Shown: positions 42,012-50,486, counted from the first letter of the stretch. The stretch is 64,000 bases of DNA from an uncultured Prevotella sp. (GCA_944319815.1 CALUEX010000053.1:1-64000); one strand, 5' to 3'. Notes: generated from the letters alone by a model not told the origin. A program made the numbers and translations.

Positions 42012-42950
42012 CTACCGCAGCATGATTATGCGGCGCAGGATGAGGTTCTTGTAGGCGCGGCTAAGGTCGGAGGGAAGGAACGAACGGTCAATCAGCTCGA
42101 ACCACTTTGGCAGGGCCTTGCCGAAGCGGCGCGCCATGTTGTCGATTACTTTCTCGTCAACGCCCGATGCTGTGATGGCCTTTATGAAGTCGGAGCGGCG
42201 CAACTTGCGCTTCTTGCCGTTAAGGGTGAGGGCCAGTTCCTCGTTGTCCTCGGGTATGACGAGCGTCGTTGAGAGCATATCATAGGCCGGTGTCAGCGTG
42301 TAGCCGCCGTGCCCCGGATTGTAGAGCGAGAAGTTCTTGAGGTGCATATCGGCGTTGCCCGTAAGCCAGGAGAACACCACAACCTCCCAGAAGTTTACCA
42401 CATCAAGCTGCGGAGCCGACGAGTAACGGCGTATGGCCTTGGCTATTTGCTCGTAAGAGCCCTTGTATTTATACTCTGTAAGGCGTTCGGTAAGCTGGCA
42501 CATATCCTCCATGGCCACCTTGCCGCCGCCCGGCTGGCGGTCGATGCGCCGCGTGATGTAGCACAGTTCGCCGTCGCTGAAGCGTATGAGGCTATGCGGC
42601 ACGGTGGCGATTTTTGCCGCCTCGGCCAGGTGCATGGTAAGGTCTTCAAGCTCGGGCAGGGCGCGATACGTGTTGGTTTGCGGCTTCAGGATGAACCGTC
42701 CCCACAGACCTACGATGGTGAAGCGGCTGTCCTCGTTCCTCGCCCCGCGGTCGATGTCTAACGAGAGCTTTGCTTGCACGCCCGTGAGGGTGGTCTGCGC
42801 GCGGACAACCTTGCGCGCCAAGTCGCCTAACTGGGCACGGACGTAGGGCAGCTTCGGCGCGTCTTTCGTGCCGAAGAACTTGCGGGCACAGGCCGGATGA
42901 TAGTCGGTCTGCCCCTCTTTCAGGTCTTTATAACAGTATAAGCACTTCAT
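42012..42950 (-). CDS. hipT: HipA-type Ser/Thr kinase lacking N-subdomain (HipT-like)
   Basis: A protein of 312 residues with the HipA kinase core but without the N-terminal subdomain 1 that HipA normally carries. Residues 1-28 form a zinc-knuckle-like CxxC/HxxC (C3, C6, H18, C21). The Gly-rich loop TTLTGVQAK (53-61), a Lys in FILKPQ (89), catalytic Asp201 and Asn206 in GNADMHLKNFSLYN and the DFG-equivalent Asp224 in PAYDMLS are intact. By analogy to HipBST, the kinase phosphorylates a translation target (TrpS in E. coli O127; target here unknown) and is the toxin. Translation starts at ATG 42950; the open frame continues upstream through repeats and is not used. A 231-bp repeat-filled spacer precedes it. 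Confidence 0.88.
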   Translation of the reverse strand: MKCLYCYKDLKEGQTDYHPACARKFFGTKDAPKLPYVRAQLGDLARKVVRAQTTLTGVQAKLSLDIDRGARNEDSRFTIVGLWGRFILKPQTNTYRALPELEDLTMHLAEAAKIATVPHSLIRFSDGELCYITRRIDRQPGGGKVAMEDMCQLTERLTEYKYKGSYEQIAKAIRRYSSAPQLDVVNFWEVVVFSWLTGNADMHLKNFSLYNPGHGGYTLTPAYDMLSTTLVIPEDNEELALTLNGKKRKLRRSDFIKAITASGVDEKVIDNMARRFGKALPKWFELIDRSFLPSDLSRAYKNLILRRIIMLR

Positions 42951-42956
42951 TTTTGA

Positions 42957-43180
42957 AACCCACCCCAGCCCTCCCGAAGGGAGGGAGCTTAGTATGCCTA
43001 AGGGTGATTGGCGTTGTTTAAACACCCACCCCAACCCTCCCGAAGGGAGGGAGTTTGGTATGCTTAAGGGTGATTGGCATTGTTTTTTAGGTTGTTTATA
43101 TAATGTTTTAAATTGCAAGACTAATCAAGCTCCCTCCCTTCGGGAGGGCTGGGGTGGGTGTCAGGTATGTTGGGGTGGGT
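42957..43180. repeat. CTCCCGAAGGGAGGG repeats between hipS and hipT
   Basis: CCCTCCCGAAGGGAGGGAG occurs twice with the tail TAAGGGTGATTGGC, and CTCCCTCCCTTCGGGAGGG occurs once in the reverse sense, so it can fold into large hairpins between two co-oriented genes. Confidence 0.88.
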
Positions 43181-43181
43181 T

Positions 43182-43514
43182 TTAGGTTGTGCCGTTATGG
43201 TTTTCCGGCACCACGCTTACCGCCCCGATGCAGTCCTTGCAGCACGCGAGGAGGAGCGACATACGGTCGCGCTGGTTTATTTTCCAGCTGCGTTCGGCTA
43301 TGCCGAGCAGCCAGCCCTCGGGTATAAGGCCGTCGAAGAAGGGAAACAGCACGGTGTCGCTGTAGGCCTCCGCCCTTAGCGGAAGCGTCAGGCTGACGGC
43401 CTCGGCGTCGCCGGAGGCGAGGTAGTCGGCATCATACTCGAACGTAAAGCCGTTCTCGTCTTCGGTCAACCTGCCCGCAAGGCGGTCGTAAAGATATACT
43501 AATGCACGTTTCAT
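43182..43514 (-). CDS. hipS: HipA N-terminal subdomain protein (HipS-like)
   Basis: A protein of 110 residues corresponding to the couple_hipA/N-subdomain-1 domain of HipA: MKRALVYLYDRLAGRLTED...FEYDADYLA..DAEAVSLTLPLR, then PFFDGLIPEGWLLGIAERSW. In HipBST systems the separate HipS is the antitoxin that blocks HipT, while HipB acts on DNA. The short C-terminus CIGAVSVVPENHNGTT ends before the kinase Gly-rich loop. Start ATG 43514; an in-frame ATG 7 codons upstream lies in the repeat. It is flanked by repeat-filled spacers of 211 and 231 bp. Confidence 0.85.
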   Translation of the reverse strand: MKRALVYLYDRLAGRLTEDENGFTFEYDADYLASGDAEAVSLTLPLRAEAYSDTVLFPFFDGLIPEGWLLGIAERSWKINQRDRMSLLLACCKDCIGAVSVVPENHNGTT

Positions 43515-43527
43515 GTTTATTTTTTTA

Positions 43528-43737
43528 GCAGACAAGGGACGAGAGACAAGCAGACAAGGAGATTTGCCTCGCCGCTCATTTGGTTACGCATTGTCGCTCG
43601 TTTGCTCATATCTCGTCACTCGTTTGCTCGTGTCTTGTTCCTCGTCCCTTGTATGCTTGTTCCTTGCTTGCTTGTTTCTCGAAACTCGTTTACTCGTCAC
43701 TCGTGGCTCGTCTGCTTGTACCTCGTCACTCGTCTGC
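43528..43737. repeat. GACAAG phrase array between hipB and hipS
   Basis: GACAAGGGACGAGAGACAAGC and GATTTGCCTCGCCGC words, then many CTCGTTTGCTCGTCACTCGT-type words. It fills the whole gap and supplies the last two or three codons of hipB. There are no fixed-length spacers, so it is not CRISPR. Confidence 0.88.
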
Positions 43738-43941
43738 TATCGAGACCGCTCCCACCTGCCGGCCGAACAGGCGGAGCACCTGGTTTATTTTGTCCATGCG
43801 CAGCGTCTGCTTGCCCTGTTCCAGCTCGCGGACGAAGCGCAGGCCCACGCCCGACTTGTCGGCCAGGTCTACCTGCGTAAGGCCATGCTTCTTGCGCATC
43901 TCCTTTACGAAAGCGGCTATAGCCAAGTCTTCATTTCCCAT
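43726..43941 (-). CDS. hipB: HipB-like helix-turn-helix regulator
   Basis: A protein of 71 residues, a single XRE/Cro-type HTH domain of the y4mF/HipB group: FVKEMRKKHGLTQVDLADKSGVGLRFVRELEQGKQTLRMDKINQVLRLFG. In HipBA/HipBST operons HipB binds operators upstream of its own gene and represses the operon. It is the first gene of the hipB-hipS-hipT unit, read on the minus strand, with three operator-like palindromes upstream. The last codons come from the phrase repeat. Confidence 0.9.
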   Translation of the reverse strand: MGNEDLAIAAFVKEMRKKHGLTQVDLADKSGVGLRFVRELEQGKQTLRMDKINQVLRLFGRQVGAVSIADE

Positions 43942-43984
43942 AAATTACGCTTGACGATGCCATACCGGCATCACATTAATTAAC

Positions 43985-44081
43985 CCCTATCGGGTACAAA
44001 TATAGCAAATAATCATAAAGATTATACCTTTTAGGGTATAAAATTTATAAAAATATTTTATATTATACCCGAAAGGGTATA
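43985..44081 (-). promoter_or_regulatory. three-operator array and promoter of hipBST
   Basis: Palindromes centre at about 43989.5 (CCCTATCGGG), 44031.5 (TATACCTTTTAGGGTATA) and 44072.5 (TATACCCGAAAGGGTATA), so spaced 42 and 41 bp, close to four DNA turns. A minus-strand -7 box TATATTTG lies at 44004-43997 next to the first; the second overlaps the expected -33 region. This suggests repression by HipB with possible looping. Confidence 0.7.
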
Positions 44082-44097
44082 TCATGATGATTAAAAT

Positions 44098-44117
44098 TAA
44101 CGCCAGTTAGGTATAAG
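44098..44117. repeat. solitary E2-type end
   Basis: TAACGCCAGTTAGGTATAAG resembles the 20-bp E2 end (differing at 4 positions at most), with no matching partner end within 1 kb. The remaining 44118-44193 shows no gene. Confidence 0.5.
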
Positions 44118-44193
44118 TCAACAACCTTTATCAAGGCTAAAAACCAGGCGGCACGCAGCTTAGTGTATTTAAAAAGGTGTCCCGGCACGCGCC

Positions 44194-44517
44194 TCAATGC
44201 GCCATCTTAAGCCCAACGACCGACGCTATGAGCGTGGCGATGAAGAACAGCCGCCAAAACGTTGCCGGCTCCTTGAACACGAGGATACCCACGACCACCG
44301 TGCCAACGGCTCCTATACCAGTCCACACGGGATAGGCCGTGCCGATGGGGATGGTGTGCACGGCCTTTGCCAGGAGCACCATGCTAAGGACAAGACTAAC
44401 CAAGAAACCCGCGCACCACAGCCAGTGCTCCATGCCGGCGGTACCCTTCATCTTACCCAAACAAAAGGCGAAACCCGTTTCGAACAGTCCCGCCACAATC
44501 AATATGAGCCAATTCAT
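44194..44517 (-). CDS. SMR-family exporter (SugE/Gdx-like)
   Basis: A protein of 107 residues with four transmembrane helices, an SMR dual-topology proton-coupled exporter. The conserved Glu in helix 1 is present (IVAGLFETGFAFCL, Glu13), together with GTAYPVWTGIGAVGTVVVG in helix 3. The FETGFAFCLGKM region resembles SugE/Gdx guanidinium exporters more than EmrE. It is a single gene with its own promoter; no guanidine riboswitch is recognised upstream. Confidence 0.88.
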   Translation of the reverse strand: MNWLILIVAGLFETGFAFCLGKMKGTAGMEHWLWCAGFLVSLVLSMVLLAKAVHTIPIGTAYPVWTGIGAVGTVVVGILVFKEPATFWRLFFIATLIASVVGLKMAH

Positions 44518-44561
44518 TTTGCTTGTTTGCTTTTATTCTACGTTATTACTGTAAACGGCGG

Positions 44562-44569
44562 CAAAGGTA
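44562..44569 (-). promoter_or_regulatory. -7 box of SMR exporter gene
   Basis: Reads TACCTTTG on the minus strand, 45 bp upstream of its start; divergent from the Crp/Fnr promoter. Confidence 0.6.
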
Positions 44570-44612
44570 AGGCCTTCTGCCGACAAAACGTTTTACATTT
44601 GATAAAAAGCGA

Positions 44613-44643
44613 TTTGGCCGTCCGTTCCTTTTTAATAAATTTG
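44613..44643 (+). promoter_or_regulatory. promoter of Crp/Fnr-family gene
   Basis: TTTG at 44613-44616, 19 bp, TAAATTTG at 44636-44643. Confidence 0.72.
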
Positions 44644-44662
44644 TAAACAAAACCCAACAAGC

Positions 44663-45226
44663 ATGGAAATAGAGCAAATATTGGCGCGCACCTACCCACT
44701 GCCGTCCGCCTCACTTGGGCAGCTCACTGCGCTTATGGACGAAATATCGCTGCCCAAGGGGCACATAGTGCTGCGCATGGGCAGGGTGGAAAAGGACATA
44801 TACTTCATCAAGCGCGGCATTGCGCGCGCCTACACGACGGCCAACGGCGATGACATAACATTCTGGTTAGGCAAGGAGGGCGACACCCTCGTGTCGATGA
44901 ACGGCTACGTCAACAACCAGCCGGGCTACGAGTCGGTGGAGCTGATGGAGCCTTCCGTGCTCTACCGGCTGCGCCACGCCGACCTGCAACGCCTCTTCCT
45001 CGACGACATCGACATAGCCAACTGGGGGCGAAGGTTCGCCGAAACGGAACTCATCGCCACCGAACGCCGCCTAATCTCGTTCCTCCTTGCCGACGCATCG
45101 GAACGCTACAGCCGCCTCATGGCCGACCATCCGGAATACCTGCAACGCCTGCCGCTCGGCAGCATAGCCACCTACCTCGGCATAACGCAGGTGAGCCTGA
45201 GCCGCATCAGGGCCAAAATAAAGTGA
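44663..45226 (+). CDS. Crp/Fnr-family transcriptional regulator
   Basis: A protein of 187 residues. The N-terminal cyclic-nucleotide-binding-like jelly roll includes LPKGHIVLRMGRVEKDIYFIKRGIARAYT, and the C-terminal helix-turn-helix YLQRLPLGSIATYLGITQVSLSRIRAKI (about 155-187). There are no N-terminal cysteines as in Fnr. The protein is at the short end of the family. Ligand and targets are unknown. It is divergent from the SMR exporter, which it may regulate. Confidence 0.9.
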   Translation: MEIEQILARTYPLPSASLGQLTALMDEISLPKGHIVLRMGRVEKDIYFIKRGIARAYTTANGDDITFWLGKEGDTLVSMNGYVNNQPGYESVELMEPSVLYRLRHADLQRLFLDDIDIANWGRRFAETELIATERRLISFLLADASERYSRLMADHPEYLQRLPLGSIATYLGITQVSLSRIRAKIK

Positions 45227-45255
45227 GCGGCGGCGATTTTTAACGACGCAAATAG

Positions 45256-45285
45256 TTGCCGAAAGGCAATTTATTAGTAACTTTG
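45256..45285 (+). promoter_or_regulatory. promoter of 45366 gene
   Basis: TTG at 45256-45258, 19 bp, TAACTTTG at 45278-45285. Confidence 0.65.
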
Positions 45286-45365
45286 TAAATGGATATATGG
45301 AAAGTGAAAGCACCCATACACAAATTATTAATACCTAATTTATATACTAAAACCATTTTACAGCC

Positions 45366-46064
45366 ATGGAAACAAACAGGACGGAGCTTTACAACCAATG
45401 GGTTGACAAGGTGTGCCAATACATCGAGGAGGCAGGGCCGAGACTCAATTTTCCGGGCAGCGTGATGCAGTCAAAGCCTGTGTTAGACAAGCAACCGGGC
45501 GTGGTGTTCCTTGGTTTCAACAGCCACGAGGAATGGGGATACTGCGGACTGAAAAGGGAAAGGTTCTTCGACGGCAATCCGTTTTTCTACGAAAACAGGG
45601 AGAACAGCGCGTGGAAAGTGTGGAAAAAGCCGTATGAGGCGTTCAAGTGGGCTGGATACCTGACGCCGATGACCGACGGCAACTACGTGTTCATGAACGC
45701 CGTGTACTTCGGTTCGAAAGACATAAAGACGCTGAAAGCCAAGGAAGGCAGCACGGAGGCCATCGACCGATGCCTTGACTTCACGGCAGAAGTAATACAG
45801 GACGTGTTCAAGCCTAAATGCGTCGTGTGCTTCTCAAAGTCTGAATGCTTTGCTCCGCTGAATGCAAAATACAAGTTCGAGCTGGTGGAGACAGTCACAC
45901 CAACCATCGTAAACGGCGACCCGGCACGGCAAACGGTCATGAAGGGACTGTGGAACGGCATCCCCGTGTACGGCATTCCGCACCCGTCAGGCCGAATAAG
46001 CAATGACGATTGGGGCGGCATAGCCCTGTACTTGAAGAAGGAGATGGAACAGCTTGGGGTATAA
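45366..46064 (+). CDS. possible uracil-DNA-glycosylase-fold protein
   Basis: A protein of 232 residues. I do not recognise a named family with confidence. Two spots recall the UDG superfamily: PGVVFLGFNSHEEWGYCG (a G-x-N-like motif 1 position) and VYGIPHPSGRISND (an HPS motif 2), with a central CVVCFSKSECF strand. No iron-sulfur cysteine set is evident, so it would be an odd or non-catalytic member. It is monocistronic with its own promoter and followed by a hairpin array. Confidence 0.6.
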   Translation: METNRTELYNQWVDKVCQYIEEAGPRLNFPGSVMQSKPVLDKQPGVVFLGFNSHEEWGYCGLKRERFFDGNPFFYENRENSAWKVWKKPYEAFKWAGYLTPMTDGNYVFMNAVYFGSKDIKTLKAKEGSTEAIDRCLDFTAEVIQDVFKPKCVVCFSKSECFAPLNAKYKFELVETVTPTIVNGDPARQTVMKGLWNGIPVYGIPHPSGRISNDDWGGIALYLKKEMEQLGV

Positions 46065-46083
46065 CGCCAAGCCTTTCATGATA

Positions 46084-46192
46084 CCAAAGGGCACCTTTCG
46101 CGCTGCAAAAGGTGCCCTTTTAGCGTGCAATTAGGCATCTTTTACAAAGCAAAATGGCACAAACTGGCAAGCGGTTGATTGTCAACGGGTTA
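46084..46192. repeat. AAAGG/CCTTT hairpin modules with anchor
   Basis: CAAAGGGCACCTTTCG and CAAAAGGTGCCCTTTT-type modules, then anchor GGTTGATTGTCAACGGGTTAC. It starts about 20 bp after the preceding gene. Confidence 0.75.
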
Positions 46193-46239
46193 CAAATTAG
46201 ACACAAGCTATATGGCAGATGATATAGCATTAGACAAAA

Positions 46240-46405
46240 ATGAATGTCCGCAATTAGCCTACATCCGTCGTAGGGACATAATTAATTATGTCCGCACGCC
46301 ACGAAGGGGCGTATGTCAACAAGCCATATTCAGTAATACGTTTCTCAAGAAACGTTCGGACATAATAAATTATGTCCCTACAGTTGGCGGCTTACGGACA
46401 TTCAT
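46240..46405. repeat. 166-bp inverted-repeat element, copy 2 (E3)
   Basis: The outer arms ATGAATGTCCGCAA and TACGGACATTCAT and inner arms around GTAGGGACATAATTAATTATG match copy 1 at 20876. The centre CACGAAGGGGCGTATGT is identical. The arms show small changes. Confidence 0.85.
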
Positions 46406-46490
46406 TATGCAGAAATGTATGGCCGCGCGTGGCTTAACTTGGCGGCTGCGGAGGCCGAAGATGGCATAAAGCCATTGTTTTGGACAATGT

Positions 46491-46522
46491 TTTGGCGTTT
46501 TGTCGGATTTTGTGTAATTTTG
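46491..46522 (+). promoter_or_regulatory. promoter of alaS
   Basis: TTTG at 46491-46494, 20 bp, TAATTTTG at 46515-46522. Confidence 0.68.
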
Positions 46523-46553
46523 CCGTCTGATAAAGTAAACATGACAAGTGAAA

Positions 46554-49175
46554 ATGATGACAGCCAACGAAATCCGTGAATCGTTCAAGCGGTTCTTTGA
46601 GCAGAAGGGACACCAGATAGTGCCTTCGGCACCGATGGTGGTGAAAGACGACCCCACGCTGATGTTCACCAACGCGGGCATGAACCAGTGGAAAGACATA
46701 ATCCTCGGCACGCGCGACCCCGAACCGCGCCGCCGCGCCGACTCGCAGAAATGCCTGCGCGTGAGCGGAAAGCACAACGACTTGGAGGAGGTGGGGCACG
46801 ACACTTACCACCACACGATGTTCGAGATGCTGGGCAACTGGAGTTTCGGCGACTACTTCAAGGAGGGCGCCATAGACATGGCGTGGGAATACCTCGTTGA
46901 CGTGCTGCACCTCGACCCGAAGGACTTGTACGTAACGGTGTTCGAAGGCTCGAAGGAAGAGGGCCTCGACCGCGACGACGAGGCCGCGCGGTATTGGGCG
47001 AAGCACGTTCCGGCCGACCACATAATCAACGGCAGCAAGCATGACAACTTCTGGGAGATGGGCGACACGGGTCCGTGCGGCCCTTGCTCTGAAATCCACT
47101 TGGACTCGCGCACGCCGGAGGAGAAGGCCAAGGTGGCGGGACGCGAATTAGTGAACAAGGATGACCCGCAGGTAATCGAAATATGGAACTTGGTGTTCAT
47201 GCAGTATAACCGCAAGGCTGACGGCTCGCTCGAGAAGCTCTCGATGAACGTCATAGACACGGGCATGGGCTTCGAAAGGCTCGTGCGCGCCCTGCAAGGC
47301 AAGCACTCCAACTATGACACCGACATCTTCCAGCCCATCATCAGGGAAATATCGCGCCTGTCGGGACTTGAGTACGGCAAGGACGAAAAGACCGACGTGG
47401 CCATGCGCGTTGTGGCCGACCACCTGCGCGCCGTGGCGTTCTCCATCGCCGACGGCCAGCTGCCGGGCAACGCAAAGGCTGGATACGTAATAAGGAGAAT
47501 ACTGCGCCGTGCCGTAAGGTATGCCTACACGTTCCTCGGACAAAAAGAGGCGTTCATGTTCAAGCTCGTGCCCGTACTGGTACACGAGATGGGCGCGGCC
47601 TATCCGGAGCTTGAAGCGCAGCGCGAACTCATAACGCACGTAATGAAGGAAGAGGAGGACTCGTTCCTGCGCACGCTGGCCAACGGCATCAATATGCTGA
47701 CCGAGGCCATGGACGAAGTTAAGCGCGAGGGCAAGACGGAGCTTGACGGCGCAAAGGCGTTCCGCCTGTTTGACACCTACGGTTTCCCATTGGACCTCAC
47801 CGAACTAATCTGCCGCGAGAACGGACTTACCGTTGACGAGGCGCAGTTTGACGAGGAGATGCAGAAGCAGAAGGCACGCGCACGCAACGCCGCAGCCGTC
47901 GAGAACAGCGACTGGACGGAGCTGCGACATGGCGAACAGCAGTTCGTAGGCTACGACTTCACCGAGTATGAATGCCACATACTGCGCTACCGCAAGGTTA
48001 CGCAGAAGAAAAACACGTTCTACGAGCTTGTGCTTGACTATACGCCTTTCTACGGCGAGATGGGCGGACAGGTAGGCGACTGCGGCGTGTTGGTAAGCGA
48101 GAACGAGACGGTGAACGTAATCGACACGAAGCGAGAGAACAACCAGTCAATCCATATAGTAAAGGAGCTGCCCAAACAGCCCGAGGCCGACTTCATGGCT
48201 TGCGTCGACACGGACAAGCGCGAGGCAAGCGCGGCCAACCACACGGCCACCCACCTACTCGACTACGCACTGAAGCAGGTGCTCGGCGAGCACATTGAGC
48301 AGAAGGGTTCGTTCGTCTCTCCCGACACGCTCCGCTTCGACTTCTCCCACTTCCAGAAGATGACCGACGAGGAAATACGCCGCGTGGAGATGCTCGTTAA
48401 CGACATGATACGCCAGGATATACCCTTGGACGAGCACCGCGACACGCCGATAGAGGAGGCTAAGAAGATGGGCGCAATAGCACTCTTCGGCGAGAAATAC
48501 GGCGACAAGGTGCGTGTTGTACGCTTCGGGCCGAGCGTTGAGTTCTGCGGTGGTATCCACGCAAAGGCAACCGGCCGCATCGGGATGTTCAAAATCATGT
48601 CTGAGAGCAGCGTTGCATCCGGCATCCGCCGCATAGAGGCCAAGACCGGGCACGAGTGCGAGCAGCTGTTATATCACCTCGAGGACATAACCAAGGCAAT
48701 AAAGGCCCTGTTCAACAACGCCAAAGACCTGCAAGGCGTCATCGAGAAGTACATAGAGGAGCACGACTCGATGAAGAAACGCATAGAGCAATACCAGGCC
48801 GAAGCCGTTGAAAGGACAAAGGACAAGCTGTTGTCACAGGCCCGCATGGTCAACGGCGTTACCGTTGTTACCGCCGTTATGCCGATGAAACAAGACATGG
48901 CAAAAGACCTTGCGTTCAAGCTGCGCGCCGCTGCGCCGAGCCATTTGCTCTGCGTCATAGGCAGCGTGGCCGACAACCGACCCACCCTGAGCGTAATGAT
49001 TAGCGACGACCTCGTGGCCGACCACGACCTCAACGCAGGCAAGATGGTGCGCGAGGCGGCCAAACTTATCCAGGGAGGCGGCGGCGGACAGCCCCACTTC
49101 GCCACCGCCGGCGGCAAGAACGCTGACGGACTGTCGGCTGCAGTGGACAAGGTTGTAGAGCTGGCAAACCTCTAA
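46554..49175 (+). CDS. alaS: alanyl-tRNA synthetase
   Basis: A protein of about 873 residues, a full-length AlaS that charges tRNA-Ala. Seen: class II motif region [55 protein letters not shown], the tRNA recognition domain, the editing domain with [16 protein letters not shown] (zinc-binding HxxxH) and [14 protein letters not shown] (the second half, with CxxxH), and a C-terminal domain ending [16 protein letters not shown]. The ATG at 46554 (next ATG 46557) is used; the GTG at 46548 is possible. Confidence 0.97.
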   Translation: MMTANEIRESFKRFFEQKGHQIVPSAPMVVKDDPTLMFTNAGMNQWKDIILGTRDPEPRRRADSQKCLRVSGKHNDLEEVGHDTYHHTMFEMLGNWSFGDYFKEGAIDMAWEYLVDVLHLDPKDLYVTVFEGSKEEGLDRDDEAARYWAKHVPADHIINGSKHDNFWEMGDTGPCGPCSEIHLDSRTPEEKAKVAGRELVNKDDPQVIEIWNLVFMQYNRKADGSLEKLSMNVIDTGMGFERLVRALQGKHSNYDTDIFQPIIREISRLSGLEYGKDEKTDVAMRVVADHLRAVAFSIADGQLPGNAKAGYVIRRILRRAVRYAYTFLGQKEAFMFKLVPVLVHEMGAAYPELEAQRELITHVMKEEEDSFLRTLANGINMLTEAMDEVKREGKTELDGAKAFRLFDTYGFPLDLTELICRENGLTVDEAQFDEEMQKQKARARNAAAVENSDWTELRHGEQQFVGYDFTEYECHILRYRKVTQKKNTFYELVLDYTPFYGEMGGQVGDCGVLVSENETVNVIDTKRENNQSIHIVKELPKQPEADFMACVDTDKREASAANHTATHLLDYALKQVLGEHIEQKGSFVSPDTLRFDFSHFQKMTDEEIRRVEMLVNDMIRQDIPLDEHRDTPIEEAKKMGAIALFGEKYGDKVRVVRFGPSVEFCGGIHAKATGRIGMFKIMSESSVASGIRRIEAKTGHECEQLLYHLEDITKAIKALFNNAKDLQGVIEKYIEEHDSMKKRIEQYQAEAVERTKDKLLSQARMVNGVTVVTAVMPMKQDMAKDLAFKLRAAAPSHLLCVIGSVADNRPTLSVMISDDLVADHDLNAGKMVREAAKLIQGGGGGQPHFATAGGKNADGLSAAVDKVVELANL

Positions 49176-49231
49176 GACACTTTATGGCGGTGCAGCCCGG
49201 CATACGGGACACCGCCACACAACGATGTAAC

Positions 49232-49293
49232 GACCGTTACGGGCATAGTCATTCATGCGCTACGTGCGCTTCAGTGACGTGCCCGTAACGGTC
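49232..49293 (+). terminator. terminator of alaS
   Basis: GACCGTTACGGGCA pairs perfectly with TGCCCGTAACGGTC, followed by ATTCTTTATT. The remainder of 49294-49434 holds no gene. Confidence 0.8.
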
Positions 49294-49434
49294 ATTCTTT
49301 ATTATTGGACGTTCAAAAATGCCGCCGGCAAAAATTCAACCAGACATTCACGAAAATATACCAGACAAGCACAAGCACCTACAAAATACGCCATTACGCG
49401 GATAAAGGCGTTTGCCACTGTCGGCAAATAAACT

Positions 49435-49442
49435 TATCTTTG
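49435..49442 (+). promoter_or_regulatory. -7 box of small HTH gene
   Basis: TATCTTTG, 39 bp before ATG 49481. Confidence 0.6.
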
Positions 49443-49480
49443 CAAAAGGAAAAGCAAAAGACACGACAAGCAAAAGCCCT

Positions 49481-49741
49481 ATGAAAGGACGGAAAGCAAC
49501 CCAACTACAAAGCGGGACATTGGAAATAGGCGCAATAATAAAGAAAAGGCTAAGGGAAAGCAGCCACTCGGTGGTTTGGCTTGCGGAACAGTTGGGATGC
49601 AGTCGGACAAACATCTACAAGATGTTCAACAAACGCACAATAGACACTAACGAGCTGTTGAAAATCTCAAAGATACTTAGTTTCGACTTCTTCGGGCTTT
49701 ACAGTGAACTCCTGAAAAAGCAACAAAGGCATGACTCTTAA
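49481..49741 (+). CDS. small helix-turn-helix protein
   Basis: A protein of 86 residues. It has an XRE/HTH-type core IIKKRLRESSHSVVWLAEQLGCSRTNIYKMFNKRTIDTNELLKISKIL and a short C-terminal helix (FGLYSELLKKQQ). Such proteins in Bacteroidota occur singly; no toxin partner is evident here, the next gene being convergent. The start was chosen at the ATG after the promoter; upstream in-frame codons precede the -7 box. Confidence 0.82.
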   Translation: MKGRKATQLQSGTLEIGAIIKKRLRESSHSVVWLAEQLGCSRTNIYKMFNKRTIDTNELLKISKILSFDFFGLYSELLKKQQRHDS

Positions 49742-49776
49742 ACTATTAACATAACAATAAAACTGCAACAGGCAGT

Positions 49777-50424
49777 TCACTGTAAATCAAAAGGCGACAT
49801 GGAAGCAACAAACCTGTCGTACACCTCGCGGTTGACAATGCGACCGCGAGGTGTCCTTACAACAGGAAAGTCGGCAAAGTAATCATCGTCTGACACATAC
49901 CAAGAGCATGACTTTACGTCTGGCGACTTTCTCACGGCGCGGTCTACAGCGCTAACATATCGTCGCCCTACCACCGAAAGCAAGCATTTGCCGCCTTGTG
50001 TCGTGACTGCCAGCACTATCCTTCGGCAAACTTTCCGCCTTAGACAGGCCTTCGCCACCCCTCCCATCTTTGCCGACACGGTTATGTTCCATCCCTCAGC
50101 GTTAATCTCCGACATCTTCTTACGGAACACCTTGCCATGAGGCGAAGTGTCCTTTATGCCTTCCGACACGACGTAAAGGTGTATCATCTCGTGCAGGAGC
50201 ACGCTCTTGAAATGCTTTTCATCGGCCTCATAGTAGTTGCTTATGCGTATTACGTAGTCATACGGACGCTTTGCAAACAGCTTTCTCCGCATCTTCCAAG
50301 ACAACGAACCAAGCCTGGTGCGCGACTTCCCGACAGCCAACGAGGGTACGGGAAGCCTGCCGCCAAAGTATGTTTCGTTGAAAGACGCGAACCATTCTTC
50401 CAGCTGCCTTACGTCAACTTGCAT
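49777..50424 (-). CDS. SprT-like zinc metalloprotease-domain protein
   Basis: A protein of 215 residues. It has an SprT-like domain with the HExxH metal site as SVLLHEMIHLYV (catalytic Glu), LEEWFASFNETYFGGRLPVP at the start and LSWKMRRK. The C-terminal part contains strands that may form the zinc-binding lobe (CLRRKVCRRIVLAV with paired Cys). SprT/Spartan-type proteins are DNA-protein crosslink proteases in some cases; here the role is inferred only from the domain. It ends before a terminator-like hairpin near recA. Confidence 0.83.
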   Translation of the reverse strand: MQVDVRQLEEWFASFNETYFGGRLPVPSLAVGKSRTRLGSLSWKMRRKLFAKRPYDYVIRISNYYEADEKHFKSVLLHEMIHLYVVSEGIKDTSPHGKVFRKKMSEINAEGWNITVSAKMGGVAKACLRRKVCRRIVLAVTTQGGKCLLSVVGRRYVSAVDRAVRKSPDVKSCSWYVSDDDYFADFPVVRTPRGRIVNREVYDRFVASMSPFDLQ

Positions 50425-50446
50425 CGTTACAGGAGTTATAAAACGC

Positions 50447-50479
50447 CATTGAAGCGGACAACTTGTGCCCGCTTCAATG
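50447..50479 (-). terminator. terminator of recA
   Basis: CATTGAAGCGG pairs with CCGCTTCAATG around an 11-nt loop, directly after the recA stop on the minus strand; a T run is only partial. Confidence 0.7.
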
Positions 50480-50486
50480 AGATTGT

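Noticed and set aside
42951..43118. N-terminal extension of the hip kinase running through the repeats
   Set aside because: The extension consists of repeat-encoded peptides (SLPSGGLGW twice); the zinc-knuckle start MKCLYCYK is the natural beginning.
43528..43737. Repeats between hipB and hipS look CRISPR-like at first sight
   Set aside because: Repeat words are 8-20 bp, of variable spacing, without fixed spacers, and recur elsewhere; no cas genes are present.
44194..44570. Guanidine riboswitch upstream of the SMR exporter
   Set aside because: The leader is only about 40 nt and lacks the ACGR-type hairpin pairs; none recognised.
46179..46469. 96-codon frame across E3 copy 2
   Set aside because: Its residues (DIINYV twice) are the translated inverted arms of the element.
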